Below, piece after piece: positions 22,601-41,300 of a stretch of DNA of 64,000 nucleotides (positions are counted from its first letter, which is position 1; each line of letters opens with the position of its first letter). The notes below the pieces were generated by a model. It was given only the letters and a program-made list of their open reading frames with translations. It had not been told where the DNA came from and did no database searches. This DNA is from Pterobdella sp. o SKG-2022 (taxonomy: Eukaryota > Annelida > Clitellata > Hirudinida > Piscicolidae): NCBI GenBank assembly GCA_964035795.1, contig OZ038321.1:22703707-22767706 (forward strand). Direction: 5' to 3'. Made by a program: the position numbers and the translations under genes.

Positions 22601-23887
22601 TTTATTGTACTTAAAAAATCCGTCAAGAATAACACTTGTTTGATCGATGGCTTTTGTTACCAGCCCAACCAAACCCATCTTTTCGACTCTTCTTTGGTAA
22701 TCTTTATTGAGCATATCTGAACTCATGACGGATAAATATTATTCTAGTTCTTCAAACTCAACGTTGTCTATTTATACTATTGTATATTTATTGTCTTATA
22801 GTTTAATACGAAAAAAGTATACCTTTATAGTTATAGAAAGTTATACTTTTCTCTGATCAAATCTCAGTATAGCCTTAGAAAGTTATAGGTTATCATGAAA
22901 ATATCACTTCTAATGAACACGTGCAAATGACGTCACACCAGACTTGCCAACCTACCACATCCAAAACCAGCTTTTCAAGTTGGTTTCAGTGTTTTATATA
23001 TTATTTCTTTTATGTATGCGAGTTTCAGAATTGTTTAAAAACCGGAATTAAATTATTTAATCGTTTTTTTAAAAATTTCAGAAAAAATGTCTACCACTTT
23101 AACGCCAGGTAAAATATATAAATAAAGATAAGAATAATAAAATATAATTTGAATAAAAAATTAACATAAACACGATAAAAACTATAATTTCAATGAAATA
23201 AAAAAACAAGATTGGAAAGCATATCACGATAAAAGTAATAAAACCTCAATATTAATAATTAACGTCACAGAAAAAGTTGTCACCTCAAACCTAGCTGTCA
23301 CCTCAAACCCAGTTGTCACCTCAAACCCAGTTGTCACCTCAAACCCAGTTGTCACCTCAAACCCAGTTGTCTCCCGACCAACAAGTTAGAAGTTTTTATA
23401 TTAAAAAATATTTTAAATTACTCATTCAATATTTATTTTTTAAATGTTTTCTCTGCAATTATAATGTTAATTAAAATTCTTATGTTTTAATAGAACTTCA
23501 ACAAGAATTTTTTTTTTACAACATGTTGATTTTTGGCATATTTTTAAATATAACAGTGTTCAAAATAGAATTAGCGATACTAGAAGCTTAAATTTTTTCT
23601 ACTGTAAATTAAACTTCAATCATTTTTGTTTTCAGCAACCTCAAACCAACGTGAGACCAGTTTATATCAATTAAATAAAATTATTATTTTCATTTTAAAT
23701 TTTTATTAAAAGACCTACTATTTTATTTATCTAAGTTAAAAATTTAAAAACAGATAAGTTAGATAATATCCTTAAATTTATTCTTAATATCCTTTCATTC
23801 CCAGCATCTTCATGTACTCGTCCATTCACATCCCATCTCTTGTCCTTGTTCCTCCTCCTTTCTGTTTTCATTGCTTGTAAAATATAA
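10587..23887 (+). CDS. VWDE-like secreted or GPI-anchored multidomain protein with five LDLa repeats
   Basis: Predicted 1,292 residues in 37 exons; every phase agrees. Exons: 10587-10647, 11419-11532, 11835-11963, 12421-12478, 12551-12603, 14067-14124, 14350-14399, 14508-14621, 15242-15425, 15553-15674, 15807-15936, 16154-16224, 16331-16402, 16671-16718, 16880-17100, 17185-17274, 17565-17804, 17968-18075, 18174-18285, 18656-18696, 18839-19009, 19115-19214, 19451-19556, 19705-19917, 20110-20341, 20431-20563, 20802-20903, 21325-21431, 21597-21676, 21928-21992, 22257-22405, 22628-22696, 22942-22978, 23082-23108, 23271-23384, 23636-23650, 23805-23887. Order: signal peptide, LDLa 1-5 (about residues 22-212), cysteine-rich helical module (213-421), beta-domain (422-641), VWD (642-888), C8-like (889-1010), EGF (about 1025-1055), Cys-containing region, Thr/Ser/Pro stalk, hydrophobic C-terminus. 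Known family members are extracellular; the ligand is unknown. Weakest junctions: 21676/21928 and 21992/22257. Confidence 0.85.
11419..14621 (+). other. Five LDL-receptor class A repeats
   Basis: Each has six cysteines and the acidic Ca-binding end. Repeat 1 ends [10 protein letters not shown], repeat 2 [10 protein letters not shown], repeat 3 [10 protein letters not shown], repeat 4 [10 protein letters not shown], repeat 5 [10 protein letters not shown]. Repeats 1, 2 and 5 are single 1-1 phase exons. Repeats 3 and 4 are each cut by a phase-2 intron at the same place, just before the fourth cysteine. That shared extra intron suggests 3 and 4 arose by duplication of one split unit. In known proteins LDLa modules bind calcium and protein ligands. 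Confidence 0.93.
13269..13444 (+). mobile_element. tRNA-derived SINE
   Basis: The head GTCGGCCCGTATAGCTCAGC resembles an A box, followed by GAGTTCGATCC, a B box. The ends GTCGGCCC and GGGCCGAC pair. A body with TGTAGCAAGCGCTTTG and AAGCGCTATATAAAT leads to a 3' (ATT)n tail ending at 13444. The anticodon arm is damaged, so this is not a functional tRNA gene. It sits in the intron between LDLa repeats 3 and 4. A related head lies on the minus strand at 39064. Confidence 0.85.
15242..16718 (+). other. Cysteine-rich, probably helical module of the VWDE-like protein
   Basis: Six exons encode about 210 residues with regularly spaced cysteines in predicted helices: [77 protein letters not shown], and [13 protein letters not shown] do not recognise the family. 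The pattern of paired cysteines on helices recalls small secreted Cys-helix domains, but no assignment is made. The junction 15425/15553 uses a TC|GTTTGT donor; without it the first exon runs into a stop at 15474. Confidence 0.6.
16880..18075 (+). other. Beta-domain upstream of the VWD domain
   Basis: Four phase-0 exons. Segments [20 protein letters not shown] and [16 protein letters not shown], then EYLKLRKS joined to [10 protein letters not shown], match the arrangement before the VWD domain in VWDE-type proteins (a GP-x-GD-x-V-x-F-x-C strand, a YxD turn, then LG-x-V-x-C-x-V). The next exon carries two further cysteines and GLVVKGNC. Several N-glycosylation sites (NST, NVS, NCT) agree with an extracellular location. 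Confidence 0.7.
18174..19917 (+). other. von Willebrand factor type D domain
   Basis: Exons 18174-18285, 18656-18696, 18839-19009, 19115-19214, 19451-19556 and 19705-19917. [20 protein letters not shown] is the VWD entry motif. A 41-nt microexon supplies [13 protein letters not shown]; without it the reading frame fails. Then [19 protein letters not shown] and GGLSVQIYL lead to [14 protein letters not shown], the hallmark GLCG motif with its acidic Ca-binding loop. VKPEESLFF follows, as in VWDE. In known proteins this domain mediates extracellular assembly and binding. Confidence 0.92.
18402..18552. repeat. Foldback element in a VWDE-like gene intron
   Basis: The left end ATATTCAAATGAAAACA is mirrored by GTTTTCATTTGAATAT at the right end, and GTAGTTTATTTTATTCC by GAAATAAAATAAACTAC. 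The interior has AACTTACATTATCAAGTGG. It lies just before the 41-nt microexon. An arm with the same sequence recurs at 43601-43703. Confidence 0.8.
20110..20563 (+). other. C8-like cysteine region after the VWD domain
   Basis: Two exons encode [31 protein letters not shown] and [17 protein letters not shown]. The spacing of cysteines (CW...C...QC..D...C) matches the helical region after VWD in VWDE proteins. Confidence 0.7.
20802..21431 (+). other. EGF-like domain split by an intron
   Basis: [18 protein letters not shown] is joined across a phase-1 intron to AHMGTDC, giving the six-cysteine EGF pattern C-x3-C-x3-C-x4-C-x-C-x8-C. The intron at 20904-21324 contains a short (TAC)n run at about 21168-21190. 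Confidence 0.8.
22190..22228 (+). repeat. Fragment resembling the SINE 3' body
   Basis: TTGTAGCAAGTGTTTTAAAC followed by AAAAGCGCTTAATAAA parallels TTGTAGCAAGCGCTTTG and AAAAGCGCTATATAAAT in the SINE at 13269. No tRNA-like head is attached. It probably represents a 5'-truncated or decayed copy in an intron of the VWDE-like gene. Confidence 0.5.
22412..22512 (+). repeat. Degenerate GT-rich array
   Basis: Loose repeats of GTGTGGTGT and GTGTAGTGT directly follow the donor at 22406. G-rich on the sense strand of the intron. A similar array occurs at 41880-42080 in the Caskin-like gene. Confidence 0.7.
22942..23887 (+). other. Thr/Ser/Pro stalk and hydrophobic C-terminus (possible GPI signal)
   Basis: Small exons (37, 27, 114, 15 and 83 nt), all phase 1 after the first, encode [21 protein letters not shown], the repeats VVTSNP, then TTSNQ and [10 protein letters not shown]. 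The protein ends [18 protein letters not shown] at a TAA (23885-23887). A hydrophobic stretch at the very C-terminus with only CKI after it suits a GPI-attachment signal. A single-pass anchor with a minimal tail is the alternative. The stalk looks O-glycosylated. Confidence 0.65.
23277..23373 (+). repeat. In-frame 18-bp tandem repeat coding TSNPVV
   Basis: About five near-identical copies of GTTGTCACCTCAAACCCA inside exon 23271-23384. The 18-bp period keeps the frame, so copy-number changes lengthen or shorten the stalk by six residues. The first copy differs (LAVTSN). Confidence 0.9.
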
Positions 23888-26800
23888 ACTTGAAGATCAA
23901 TTGATAAACTGAAACGAAATTGAAATAGGATATTGAAGCAATCATTGGATTAAAAAAAAGGACAGAGAAAAATAGAATGTTTTTGAATTATTAGAAAGCT
24001 GTGGAAAATTTCCTTAATTTTCATGCTGGAAATTTAAATTCTTTTTGCTTTAGAAATATTGAAATATCTTGTTTCAAGACTTTCATTTAGTTTATATTGG
24101 CAACCATGGATTTTTAAAATTTTTTCTTTTTAAAAAATTACTTTTCAAAGTTAGAACTGAAATCTCATGTTTTTAGTTTAATCAAAAATAAGTTTGAAAG
24201 CATTCGGTAGATGGCATTAAGCTTGAAAGCAGACAATTTATGAAACCAATAAAATTATTAACATGATGTTTTTTTTAAGTTTTGATTTTTTCCAAGCCTT
24301 CCTTCAACTTTCAATCTAACTTCAAACACCCTTAATCTGGACCATTAAATAAAATTATATGCTGTGTACATGGTAATTCATAAGATTTTCTTGTCTGCAT
24401 GAAAAGTATTTTGAGATGTTTTTGGTGTGATCAGATGTTTATTATTGAACATAAAGTTGAGCAATTTTGCGAAGCTAAGCTTTAGCAAAATGCGAAAATA
24501 ACTATTATTCTCTTGTTTGTTTTTTTAAAGTCATTTTTAAAGACAAATTGGCATTTCAAACATTGCAGATGAGAAGTATTTTGAGACTTTGATGAACCTT
24601 TTATATACAAAAGAGTCTTCACACGTATCTTATTCATCATCATCATTCTCAGAACTTTTTTGTTAAAATTTGGCAAATTTCTTGTTTCAAGCCAACTCAG
24701 ATTTATAAAAAGTTTAACGAAATGTTTTCTATGATTTAAAATGAAGAACATTCCAAGTTGTGTTCAAGAAAGTGGAAATAAAAGCTGGGAATGGTGTTTA
24801 AATGAAATTGGCAAGTTGAAAACCCAATAAAAACAAGAAAAAAAGTTTTTTTGAATTTGAAGGAGCAAATGTTTTAAAAAGATTTTTACACTATATAGAA
24901 TATAACAAAATATAAAATTGGGAGTGGCTAACACAATGAGAATAAATTTTCAGTTATCTGTACTATTAAAAATCCTACCCCAAGTCTCAAGATCTCCCGA
25001 TATTTGAAACCCTGTGGCAAAAATGTTATTCAATGTTTAGTAGAAATACACTGATATATCAAAAGCTGTGAAAAATATTTTCTTAAAATAAAAAATTATT
25101 TAGTAACATAAACAATATTTTCTATATTCAACTTTCAGGTTATAATAGAAATGAGTCTAATTATGAAATTATTCATTATTTTTGTTGTTTTTATTTAAAT
25201 ATTTCTTATTACTCATTAAGCTGGAATTATCCGTAAGGCACTTCAGAACAATCGGACCTCCACAATTTTATCATTTTTTTATTCCCTTATAATTTTTTTC
25301 TTTGCTTATAATTTTTTGTTTTTTTATTAAAATTTTTTCTTTTATTTTTGGAAATTTTGTCATTATTTCCTAGTTTTTAGTTGATATTTTAAAATATTTC
25401 CACTCATTTGCTTATATGAAGTTGTTTCGTTATTACAAAAGGATTTTTCATTGGTTTATTATATTTTAATGGTTTTTTTGATATCGTCCTATTATCAACA
25501 TTTATATTATTAAATTATTTTTTGTTGGTTTTGATTAATTTTTATAACTTTTCAACGTTTACCTTTATTTCCATTTTATAAATCATCATCAATACAAATA
25601 TTAATACTATTTTCTCCACGTTGCTTATATGAATTTTAATTTACATAATAATTAATATTTGAGTATATCAGAATAGCAAGTTTAAAAATAATAATACAAA
25701 TAAGAATAATTATTATAGTATTGAGAAAAATGAGAATAACAATGAAGCTACTAATTATCGCTTAATTAATTTTATCACACCAATATTACTTTTAATTAAG
25801 GTATTACTTATAGGATAATACCTACTTCAAAATTTAGTGAGTAAACCTTCATTTCCTCATATTCTTCTCCATTGAGGTCGATCTATCAAACCTCCAATGA
25901 GCATCACTCATCAACACATCTTTTCAACCTTTGGTACTAGGCATCGAATCCCGGTCAAGGAAGACTTAAAGAGATATTTTAATAGATTTTACATTAAATT
26001 TTTATCAGTATGGTACAGAAATTTTTTATGAAAAAGTTCATAAAACCACAATACCCAGATGAACAAAACAAACATGTGTTCTAAAGCAGGAAACATGCAT
26101 ACAAACATACAAAAACAAGAAAAATCACAAACATATACAGACACACTTGAAAGAAAACACACACACAAACACTTACACACATGAACAGAAGCAACGTTCG
26201 TCTTACGAAGGGGACCAAATGACCAAATCGCAAGGTCGATCTCTGTACTTTCATATACCGAGCTATCTTCCTATGTGTTTTCTATAAATGTGTGTGTGGG
26301 GGTTAGTTTCTAAGTGTTTTTCGGTTTTTTTCTTTGTGTCTGTGAGTGTGTTTGTATCTTTGGTTGTTTCTGTGTTTCTACGCGTGTCTCTCGATGTGTC
26401 TATTTCTACGTATTTTTCTATGAAGTTGTTTATTTATCTGTATTTTTTTGTACTTTCGTGAATTCTTCAAATACACCCACATGTGTCGGTCAATACAAAA
26501 TATAATTCTACACATACATACATTGTTTCTGGTTTGAACTATATACAAGTGTTTATATGTATATGCATGAAGAAGCTGTATATGAGGCACTATTCAACTT
26601 AAAAGAATCTATCTCGTCAATATAGTTTGGCTGAGTTTTTGAAAAAATTCTAAATGTTTTTGATCTATTTTACATCTTTATAAGCGTTTGAAAGTACTGA
26701 ATTTCAAGAAATTAGTTGAGAATTTCAATCCAACTTTAAATTTCAATTTTTAAACTAAAAAATTTTTTAAAAATAAAGTTCTGTCAGACCAAATTACTTT

Positions 26801-26916
26801 TTTAGCTTATATTAAAGATTTGAAAACAATTCCCAAACATTAAACAATTACCAAAAAATATAAATAGAAATGAAATCTATATCGAAGAATAAAGTGCTGC
26901 AAAAATTGTCAATGTA
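23888..26916. other. Intergenic region between the VWDE-like gene and the nuclear receptor gene
   Basis: Likely holds the 3' UTR of the upstream gene (AATAAA at 24348-24353 is one candidate signal) and the 5' region of the receptor. I looked for the two zinc fingers of a nuclear receptor DNA-binding domain and found no cysteine-rich exon. Stretches at 26080-26420 are rich in CA/TG and TCTGTG runs. Confidence 0.5.
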
Positions 26917-34269
<7,353 letters not shown>

Positions 34270-36045
34270 TAATAACAGTAAAAATAATATCAATAATAAT
34301 ATCTTTTCCATAATAATAAAAACAATAATAATAGAATTATTGTTATTATACCTGTTTCATCATAGTTTTTTCACAATGAAAAACAGTATAGATTTTTAGA
34401 CTAATGTTACTAATAAAAACAAAAACAGTGAAAATCTATTATTATTGCTTTGTTTTGTGTCATTGTTACTTATGTTTTTAACTTAACTTTCTGCATCTTA
34501 TTGTTTTTATGATTTTATGTTTATTGTTATTAATTATTTATATTAGTTATTGTATTATTATCTTTGTAATCATATCATTGTTTTTATAGCAAATATTTTT
34601 TACTTCGTCTAAAACAATATAGAATTATCATTTTCATCTCAGTATCACCCTTACCAAGATATCTACATCATCATAAGCAGCCCAATAACATCATTGTCAT
34701 CCCTGTATCTTCAGCACCATTTCAATATTATCCTTGTCATTTCAGCATCATCGTTTCCATCTCTGTACCATATTTTCGGCACCATGTTTAACATTTTCTC
34801 GTTATAATATCATCAATTTTATTATATCATCATCAGTTTATTTCACGGTTCATCGATATAACTTCAGTCACAACAATATTATCTGTTACCAGACTCTGTT
34901 AATTTTTTTTTATTTAACAAATTAATTACTTTTTTTTCCTGCATCATTCACTATTATTATTATTTTATCATTTTTTTTAAGTACACATGTATATATTTTA
35001 TCCATATATATTGAAAAACACAGGAAAACATGATCATCTAATTTTTATGGGTTTATTTATTTAATTTATTATTGTTTTTATTGTTATTAAATCAATTTAT
35101 TATTGTTATTAACTTAATTTTTTATTTCCCAATTTTTTGATTTTTATTGTTATTTTTTAGAGTTCTCAATTTTTTCATTTTTTTTTATAATTATTCAAAA
35201 TTTGAAAAAAAAATTTTTGAAATTACATTTTAAGGAACTTTTGTAAATAGAATTTTAAAAATACATCTATTTGGTATTAATATTTGTTAACTAATTATGA
35301 TGAAAAGTTAAATATATTATTTCAAATGCTTATTATTCATTATTTCTATTTATCTATTATTTCCTTTTTTTTTTCAACGTTGCATATTTTATTTTATCGT
35401 TTATGAAGATTCAATTATTATTCACGAAATCCCAAGCATTCAATAATCCGGATACTTCAACCTGTCCATTGCTTCCATTCAAAATTTGGAATTTTTCATG
35501 CATTTGAACACTAAAATATCAACAAAATCTTGAGATTTCGAATTTTTGAACGTTTTTTTTGTATTGATCATTATAATTTATGAAAATCGTAGAATAGTTA
35601 AAAATTTTATTTTTTAATCTATTGAAAATATTCCTCCGAGTTGTTTACCATATGCTTAATGTAAGTTTTTAAAGAGTTTTATCTTATTGGAACGAAGAAA
35701 TTTCATGAAAGTTAGAATTTTGTTTAGAGATATTTTAAATTTCAAAATTTTGATTTTATTCGGTTCATTGTTTTCAAATTTTAAAATCCTTCATTCTGAT
35801 GAATTTTTCTATAACTTACGAAAATTTGAATAACTGTTACCAAAAAAATTAGAACTGTATTAAAGCATTGAAATAACTGTGTTTCTGATTTGTGTGTTAA
35901 ATGTCTTTGTTGTTTCAAATTCAAAATTTTTTCAACATTTTTCTTATTTCAAAACTTCATCAAATGAAATTTTACCCCAATTTAATTGAGAATATATATA
36001 ATTAAATATATTAGAAATTAGAGGTTTTAAATAGTTGATAATAAA

Positions 36046-36197
36046 TGCACTAGACACAAAAACAGTTTTGGTGAACAATTTTTTCACTAACAGTTTGCAT
36101 TATCAAATATAAGGCAGTGATGCTCAAATAATCTACTACTTGATAATGCTAGTTGTCCTCACCAAAACCTTGGTGGCTTTGTTTTGGGCCTAGTGCA
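36046..36197. repeat. Foldback element with TGCACTAG ends
   Basis: The left end TGCACTAGACACAAAAACAG is mirrored by the right end, whose reverse complement reads TGCACTAGGCCCAAAACAAA. Both arms carry GTTTTGGTGA and GCATTATCAA. The interior core matches the other foldbacks. About 152 bp, no coding content. Confidence 0.85.
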
Positions 36198-36858
36198 TAC
36201 GTTATTAAATATTTCTCATAATCCTCATGGTAGTTTTAAAACATATAAATATTTCGAATTTTTTACTATTTAACTTGTTGTCGTTTTTAGTATATTCTTT
36301 TATTTTAAATTAAACTTTTTTATTTGTCATAAGCTTGATGTTAATTGAAGTTTTTTATCGTTGTTTTGTTGGTTCGAATTGTTTTTTTTCTGTTTTAACT
36401 AATTTATTATCTAATAACTACTTCAAATAATTAAAAAACATATATTGATTTATTAAATTTACCTTCGTCAATTTTGTAGCGAATAAAATGGAAAAACATT
36501 AAATTTTTCAAATGATGAAAAGGATATCAGCAGCAAGTTTTTTTGTAGTGAAAATTAAAAAATTTTTGAGAAAAAATTTTTGAGAAAAAACTTATACAAC
36601 AACAAAACATGTGAAAATTTTCAAAAAACCTCATTTTTTGACCCAAAGTATGCTAACTTACGCAGTTAATAAAAGTGTATAAATTTAAATCATTTATGTT
36701 AACTATGCGAGTTTACAACCCACGTAGCAGTGGTTCAGATATTACCTTCATGCTAGACTTGTGTTAGCAGTCTGTGAGTGAGTGTTATCCAAGAATATTA
36801 TTCCATGAATGCGGTTCGAAATTGAATATAATTTCAGAACACTAGTAAGTTTATTGAG

Positions 36859-36898
36859 ATACGAAGCTTTTCGTTAACAACGTAACATTTTCAAGTAT
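36859..36898. repeat. Partial copy of the foldback core
   Basis: TACGAAGCTTTTCGTTAACA followed by ACGTAACATTTTCAAGTA resembles one arm of the element at 4834-4978. No second arm was seen. Confidence 0.55.
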
Positions 36899-38359
36899 GA
36901 GAAACCGTTTTATTTTTAAACCGGTCCGAAATTGTTATAAAATAAGCAAAATCTGTAAATTTAAAAAACTCAATAGATATTTTCTGTAGATGAAATATTT
37001 GATTAAACTGATCGAAAAATTTTTTCTTATTTAATAAAACTATTTAAAGAATTTTTCATAATTTAGTTTAAATCGATTAAACTCAATTATCACAGCTTCA
37101 CAAAATTAACTTTTCGAAATGCATGGAATTGAAGGCGCCATGTTCGTTAAACTTTTATAATTTGTTCACAAATAAAAATGCTAAAATTTTTGAAATAATA
37201 AATTTTTAAGCTATTTAATTGAAAGTTTGAATTCAAAATTTGCATTTTTTAAACATGTAGGGGTTCAGAAAATCATGTACTTGAAAAGGGTAATCAAATG
37301 AAAAAATAGAAACTAGAGTAAAAAATGTTTCCAAAAAGTGGAGAAGCTGCATTTGATGTCAAAGCATAAAACCTCTCACCAAAAAGTCTACAGGGCTGCG
37401 TTCAATGGACTTTTAAAAGTTGTCAGAAGCTCAAGATATATCAATAAAAATGCATTTTACCCGAAAAATTTTGTTTTTATTGGTTTTCATCTAAGTCAAT
37501 GAAGAATTCGAGGTTGATTTGGCCTCTGACGTATATTAACCCAGAGTTATGGACCTGGCTTTCAAAAATCCCACTAAAACACCTTTGAAATGCGATTATT
37601 TTTTATGACATTTTTCTCTATGAGCTCAAACGGCCAGAATATTGATATGATTAATTAAACTTTCAATTCTTCACCTGATTATAGTTATAAATACTTTTTT
37701 CAAATAATTATAGTTTAAAAAATTTCGGGAATCCTGAAAATTTAAAATCTTTGAAGAACTTTTTAAAGCAGATATTTACCATATTTGATACGAAACTTTT
37801 AAAATTCATTTTTAAATGCTAGCTTGTTCATTTTTCTCTAATTGAAAATTTTTTCAGTAAGTTATTACGTAGTAGAAACCATTCATAGGTCAAAAGCTGC
37901 CACAAAGTCATATACATATTCAGTTTTTGATGTAAAAAACAGATGAATAAGTAACTCCTTAACTAACCTATAAATTATGCAACTGAGCAAATAACTTATC
38001 TATTGTTTTTAGTTTTGTAATGAATTTTCCCAACATTTCAACGATGATGACAAAACTTTTTTACTGGAAGAAAGTGTTTTGAAACGAAACAAAAGCTTGA
38101 AATTTTAACTAATCGCCTGTTCAAAGAGTATTAGTTCAAATATTCATCTATTTCTATACATAAACAATTTATTTATTTAATTATATTTGAATTTTCAATT
38201 ATTAAACATTCAATAAATACTGTCTCTAACGCTATAACTTCAACATGTTTACCGTTTTTCAAGAAATCGTAACAAAATAGACACACACAGTTCAGAACAG
38301 AACCACCACGTGAGAACAATCAACAGATGAAGTATAAAGTTGACAGGAGTTGGTTCATT

Positions 38360-41300
38360 TTAGTTGGTGAGAAGTTGGTTTAGCTCGTTAGTTAAGCCCT
38401 GGAACATACAGTCGATATCATCGAAAACATTATTGACCGAGGTGAAGTCATTATCACTAGTACTGTGTTTGTCTGCTGTTGTATCAAAAGGGTGGTCAAT
38501 AGAACTAACTGAAGTTTTGTTGGAAGCTGCGGAATTTTTTTGCTGTGAGCTTCCCTCGCTGATGAGTTGGGTTACTGAGATGCTGTGGTATAATTGTAGT
38601 TCATGTAGGATTATGAAGATGATACTGATAATGGTGGAGATGATACTTGTGGAGATGATACTTGTGGAGATGATACTTGTGGAGATGATACTTGTGGAGA
38701 TGATACTTGTGGAGATGATAATAAAAATGAAAATGATAAACTGAAAAAAATATTAATTTTTATTCTTCCTATTTTTTCACTGAATAGACATTATCTAATA
38801 TGAGTTTCCAAAGCAAAGAATAAATTATTGATCATGGAACACTTATTTCAAAGTTTATCAAGATGTCACGAAGCTTTTTGGACGTCAAAAGAAAAATTCT
38901 GAGACATCTTTTTTTTTAGATCGACTTTTAGCCGCCCCTATTAGGGTTTCGTTAGCTCAACAGAGCGATACTCCTGTGTGTATAACTGTCGGTCCACGCG
39001 GGATTGAACCCGCTTAGATAACTAGTCTAACGCTCTACCAGCTGAGCTACGCGGGCCGACGTCTTAATGTACTCTGAAAAAGGCGTTTTATGTTAATATT
39101 CATTTTTAGTTTCAATTTTAAAATTAAATCTCCAATAGCTAAAATTTTTTACTGTTTTTTTGAAGGTTTGGGCAGGATAGGCGGTTTCCCATTTGCAGAT
39201 TTAGAATATACTGGAAGGAAATGCGTAAGTGAACAAATGAAAAAATAGTTTATGGCAATATGCAATTCAAAGTCAATCAAATTTTTAATCAGAAGTTTTG
39301 CAAACCTTGTTTGTTTTGTTCATTAAAAGCAACGAAACTTAGTTGAGAATTTGTTTTTTGATGGTTATAAGTAATTTCATGTTCATTATTTTTGACGTTG
39401 TTCTCTGAAATAAATTCTTTGTTGAAATCGGTGTTATTTTGACGTATAGTTCCAGCATTGTCATTGGCGAATGGAAAGTTATTGGAGTCAGAGTTGGTAG
39501 GAGATGGTGTGTGGGTGGTCTCTGGGTGTTGGAATGAGATTTTGGGACTGAGTACGGGAGCAAAAGTCGGTTTGGGAGCATGATCAGGCAGTATCGAGTT
39601 TCTCTTCTCTGCGGGAGGAAGTCTTCTGCCTATAGGAGGTAATTGGTTGTTGATTTGGGAAGCTAACTTTACGAAAATTTTTTGTTTGGCTTGTTGGTAG
39701 TGATGGATTTGAGTTGTTTGTTCATCTTTAATTTGTTTTTGTTGGCTTGCAAAGTGATTTTCTGAATTGATTTTTTGTTGCTCAAAAGTTTTAGTGGGAG
39801 AGCTATGTAGAGTGATTGAGTTAGTTCTCTTCGGAGGAACTGGTTTCCATGAATTTTTCCTTTGATCTTCACACTCTAGGACACCACAAACATTCACATT
39901 TAAAATTTACAAAAAATAATAAAATGAATAAAAATCTTTTTATAATGAAACCTGAAGACAAAAGTTCTTGGTGTGAGTTCTGTCGTTTGAGAGGTGTAGA
40001 AAAATCTTCACTACATCTTCTCACTCGACCTAATGTACTACTACTACTCATTATATTGCCTCCTTGCTTAGAAACATTATCGTAAAAATTTTCATTACTG
40101 TTGTCGTCTGGGTCATTATGAGAGCCATAATTAGAGTGGGTGTTATTTTTAATGTTTGGCTTGGGAGCTGTGTTTGGTAATTGCTTAAACGTAGAAGAAG
40201 TAAAAAAAGGATGGTATTCGTTTTGATTATGAGCTGCCTTGTTGTCGTTAAGATCGCCGAGAGCGTTAATGCTTGGTGTTTTATTGAGACTTCTGTGAAC
40301 TGTGGACAAAAGTGCCACATCGTTTTCTAAAAGACTTTCTCTATTACAACCTGCAAAAAATTTGATATTTCAAAAAGAAACTTTTATAAAATTCTAATTT
40401 TATTGAATCTATAAGTGTCAGTTTGAGATGGCCATTAAAATGAGATATGGCAATCTTTTAATGCATTTGTTGCAAAAGAAAACGACCAAGTCATAAAATA
40501 ACATTTTGAATTAAAATCTCACGCTTGTTTAAAGTTAAAACAAGTTAACTATTATCGACTTTGAATATATCTTTCTAATAAAATTTTTAAGAAAACATCA
40601 GAAAAGTCATAAATACGCATTGCCTAAATGACTATAATTTAAAAAATGCTTTACCGTATGTTTTTCGTCTGAAAGTTATGAAATCATCATCATCATCATC
40701 ATCAGAAATTTTATTTTTGTACGATTTCCTGTATATCATATCAGTATGAGGGCTGATGTTTTTCGAGGTTGGTTCGACAAGAGATTTGAAATCGTTCGTC
40801 GGATTCCCGTGGAAAGATTCATACACTGTTTCTTTATTTTCGTTTTTCCAGCATTTGCCTACTTGTATAGTGACTATCTCTGGTTTGGGAAGGTTGGCGA
40901 TGGAGTTACTGAGATGAACTATTTCAGGAGAGCCTCTCTGGATGCTGAAGGAAGAAGATAATGATGGGTTTGCATTTGATTTTATGGAGATGTTGTTGAG
41001 AACTTTTCTGCTCAAAGTGCTACTTCTCGGTAAAGCATTAGAGTTGTTTTTGTATGCATTTATACTGGATAGTATCTCATTCTTATCCAAGTTACTTCTT
41101 CGTCTCTCAACACCATCACTGCAAAGTTTTTTATCTAACTTAGGCGTGGATGAAGCTGAGGAAGAGAAGGATTGGATTCGAGTTTTGAGGTTCTTCCTGG
41201 GACTACTTTTGTTTCTGGCTTCGATTTGATCTACGATGAGTTTGTGGCAGGGAGTCATGCTTCGTTGAGAGGCAACAGGATCCACCAAACTAGATGCATC

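Larger units (their letters stand above)
34270..38359. other. Intergenic region between the receptor and Caskin-like genes (convergent 3' ends)
   Basis: About 4 kb, very AT-rich. The first few hundred bases are AAT/ATC-rich and probably the receptor's 3' UTR. Foldback-family sequences lie at 36046-36197 and 36859-36898. No exon was recognised. Confidence 0.6.

Noticed and set aside
38364..38744. Plus-strand frame of 126 residues with MILVE repeats
   Set aside because: It is the antisense of the Caskin-like last exon plus the 15-bp minisatellite. The minus strand has matching splice phases and a coherent C-terminus.
38988..39060. Functional tRNA-Thr gene
   Set aside because: Variable loop absent, T loop one base short and an acceptor mismatch. 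Treated as a SINE head.
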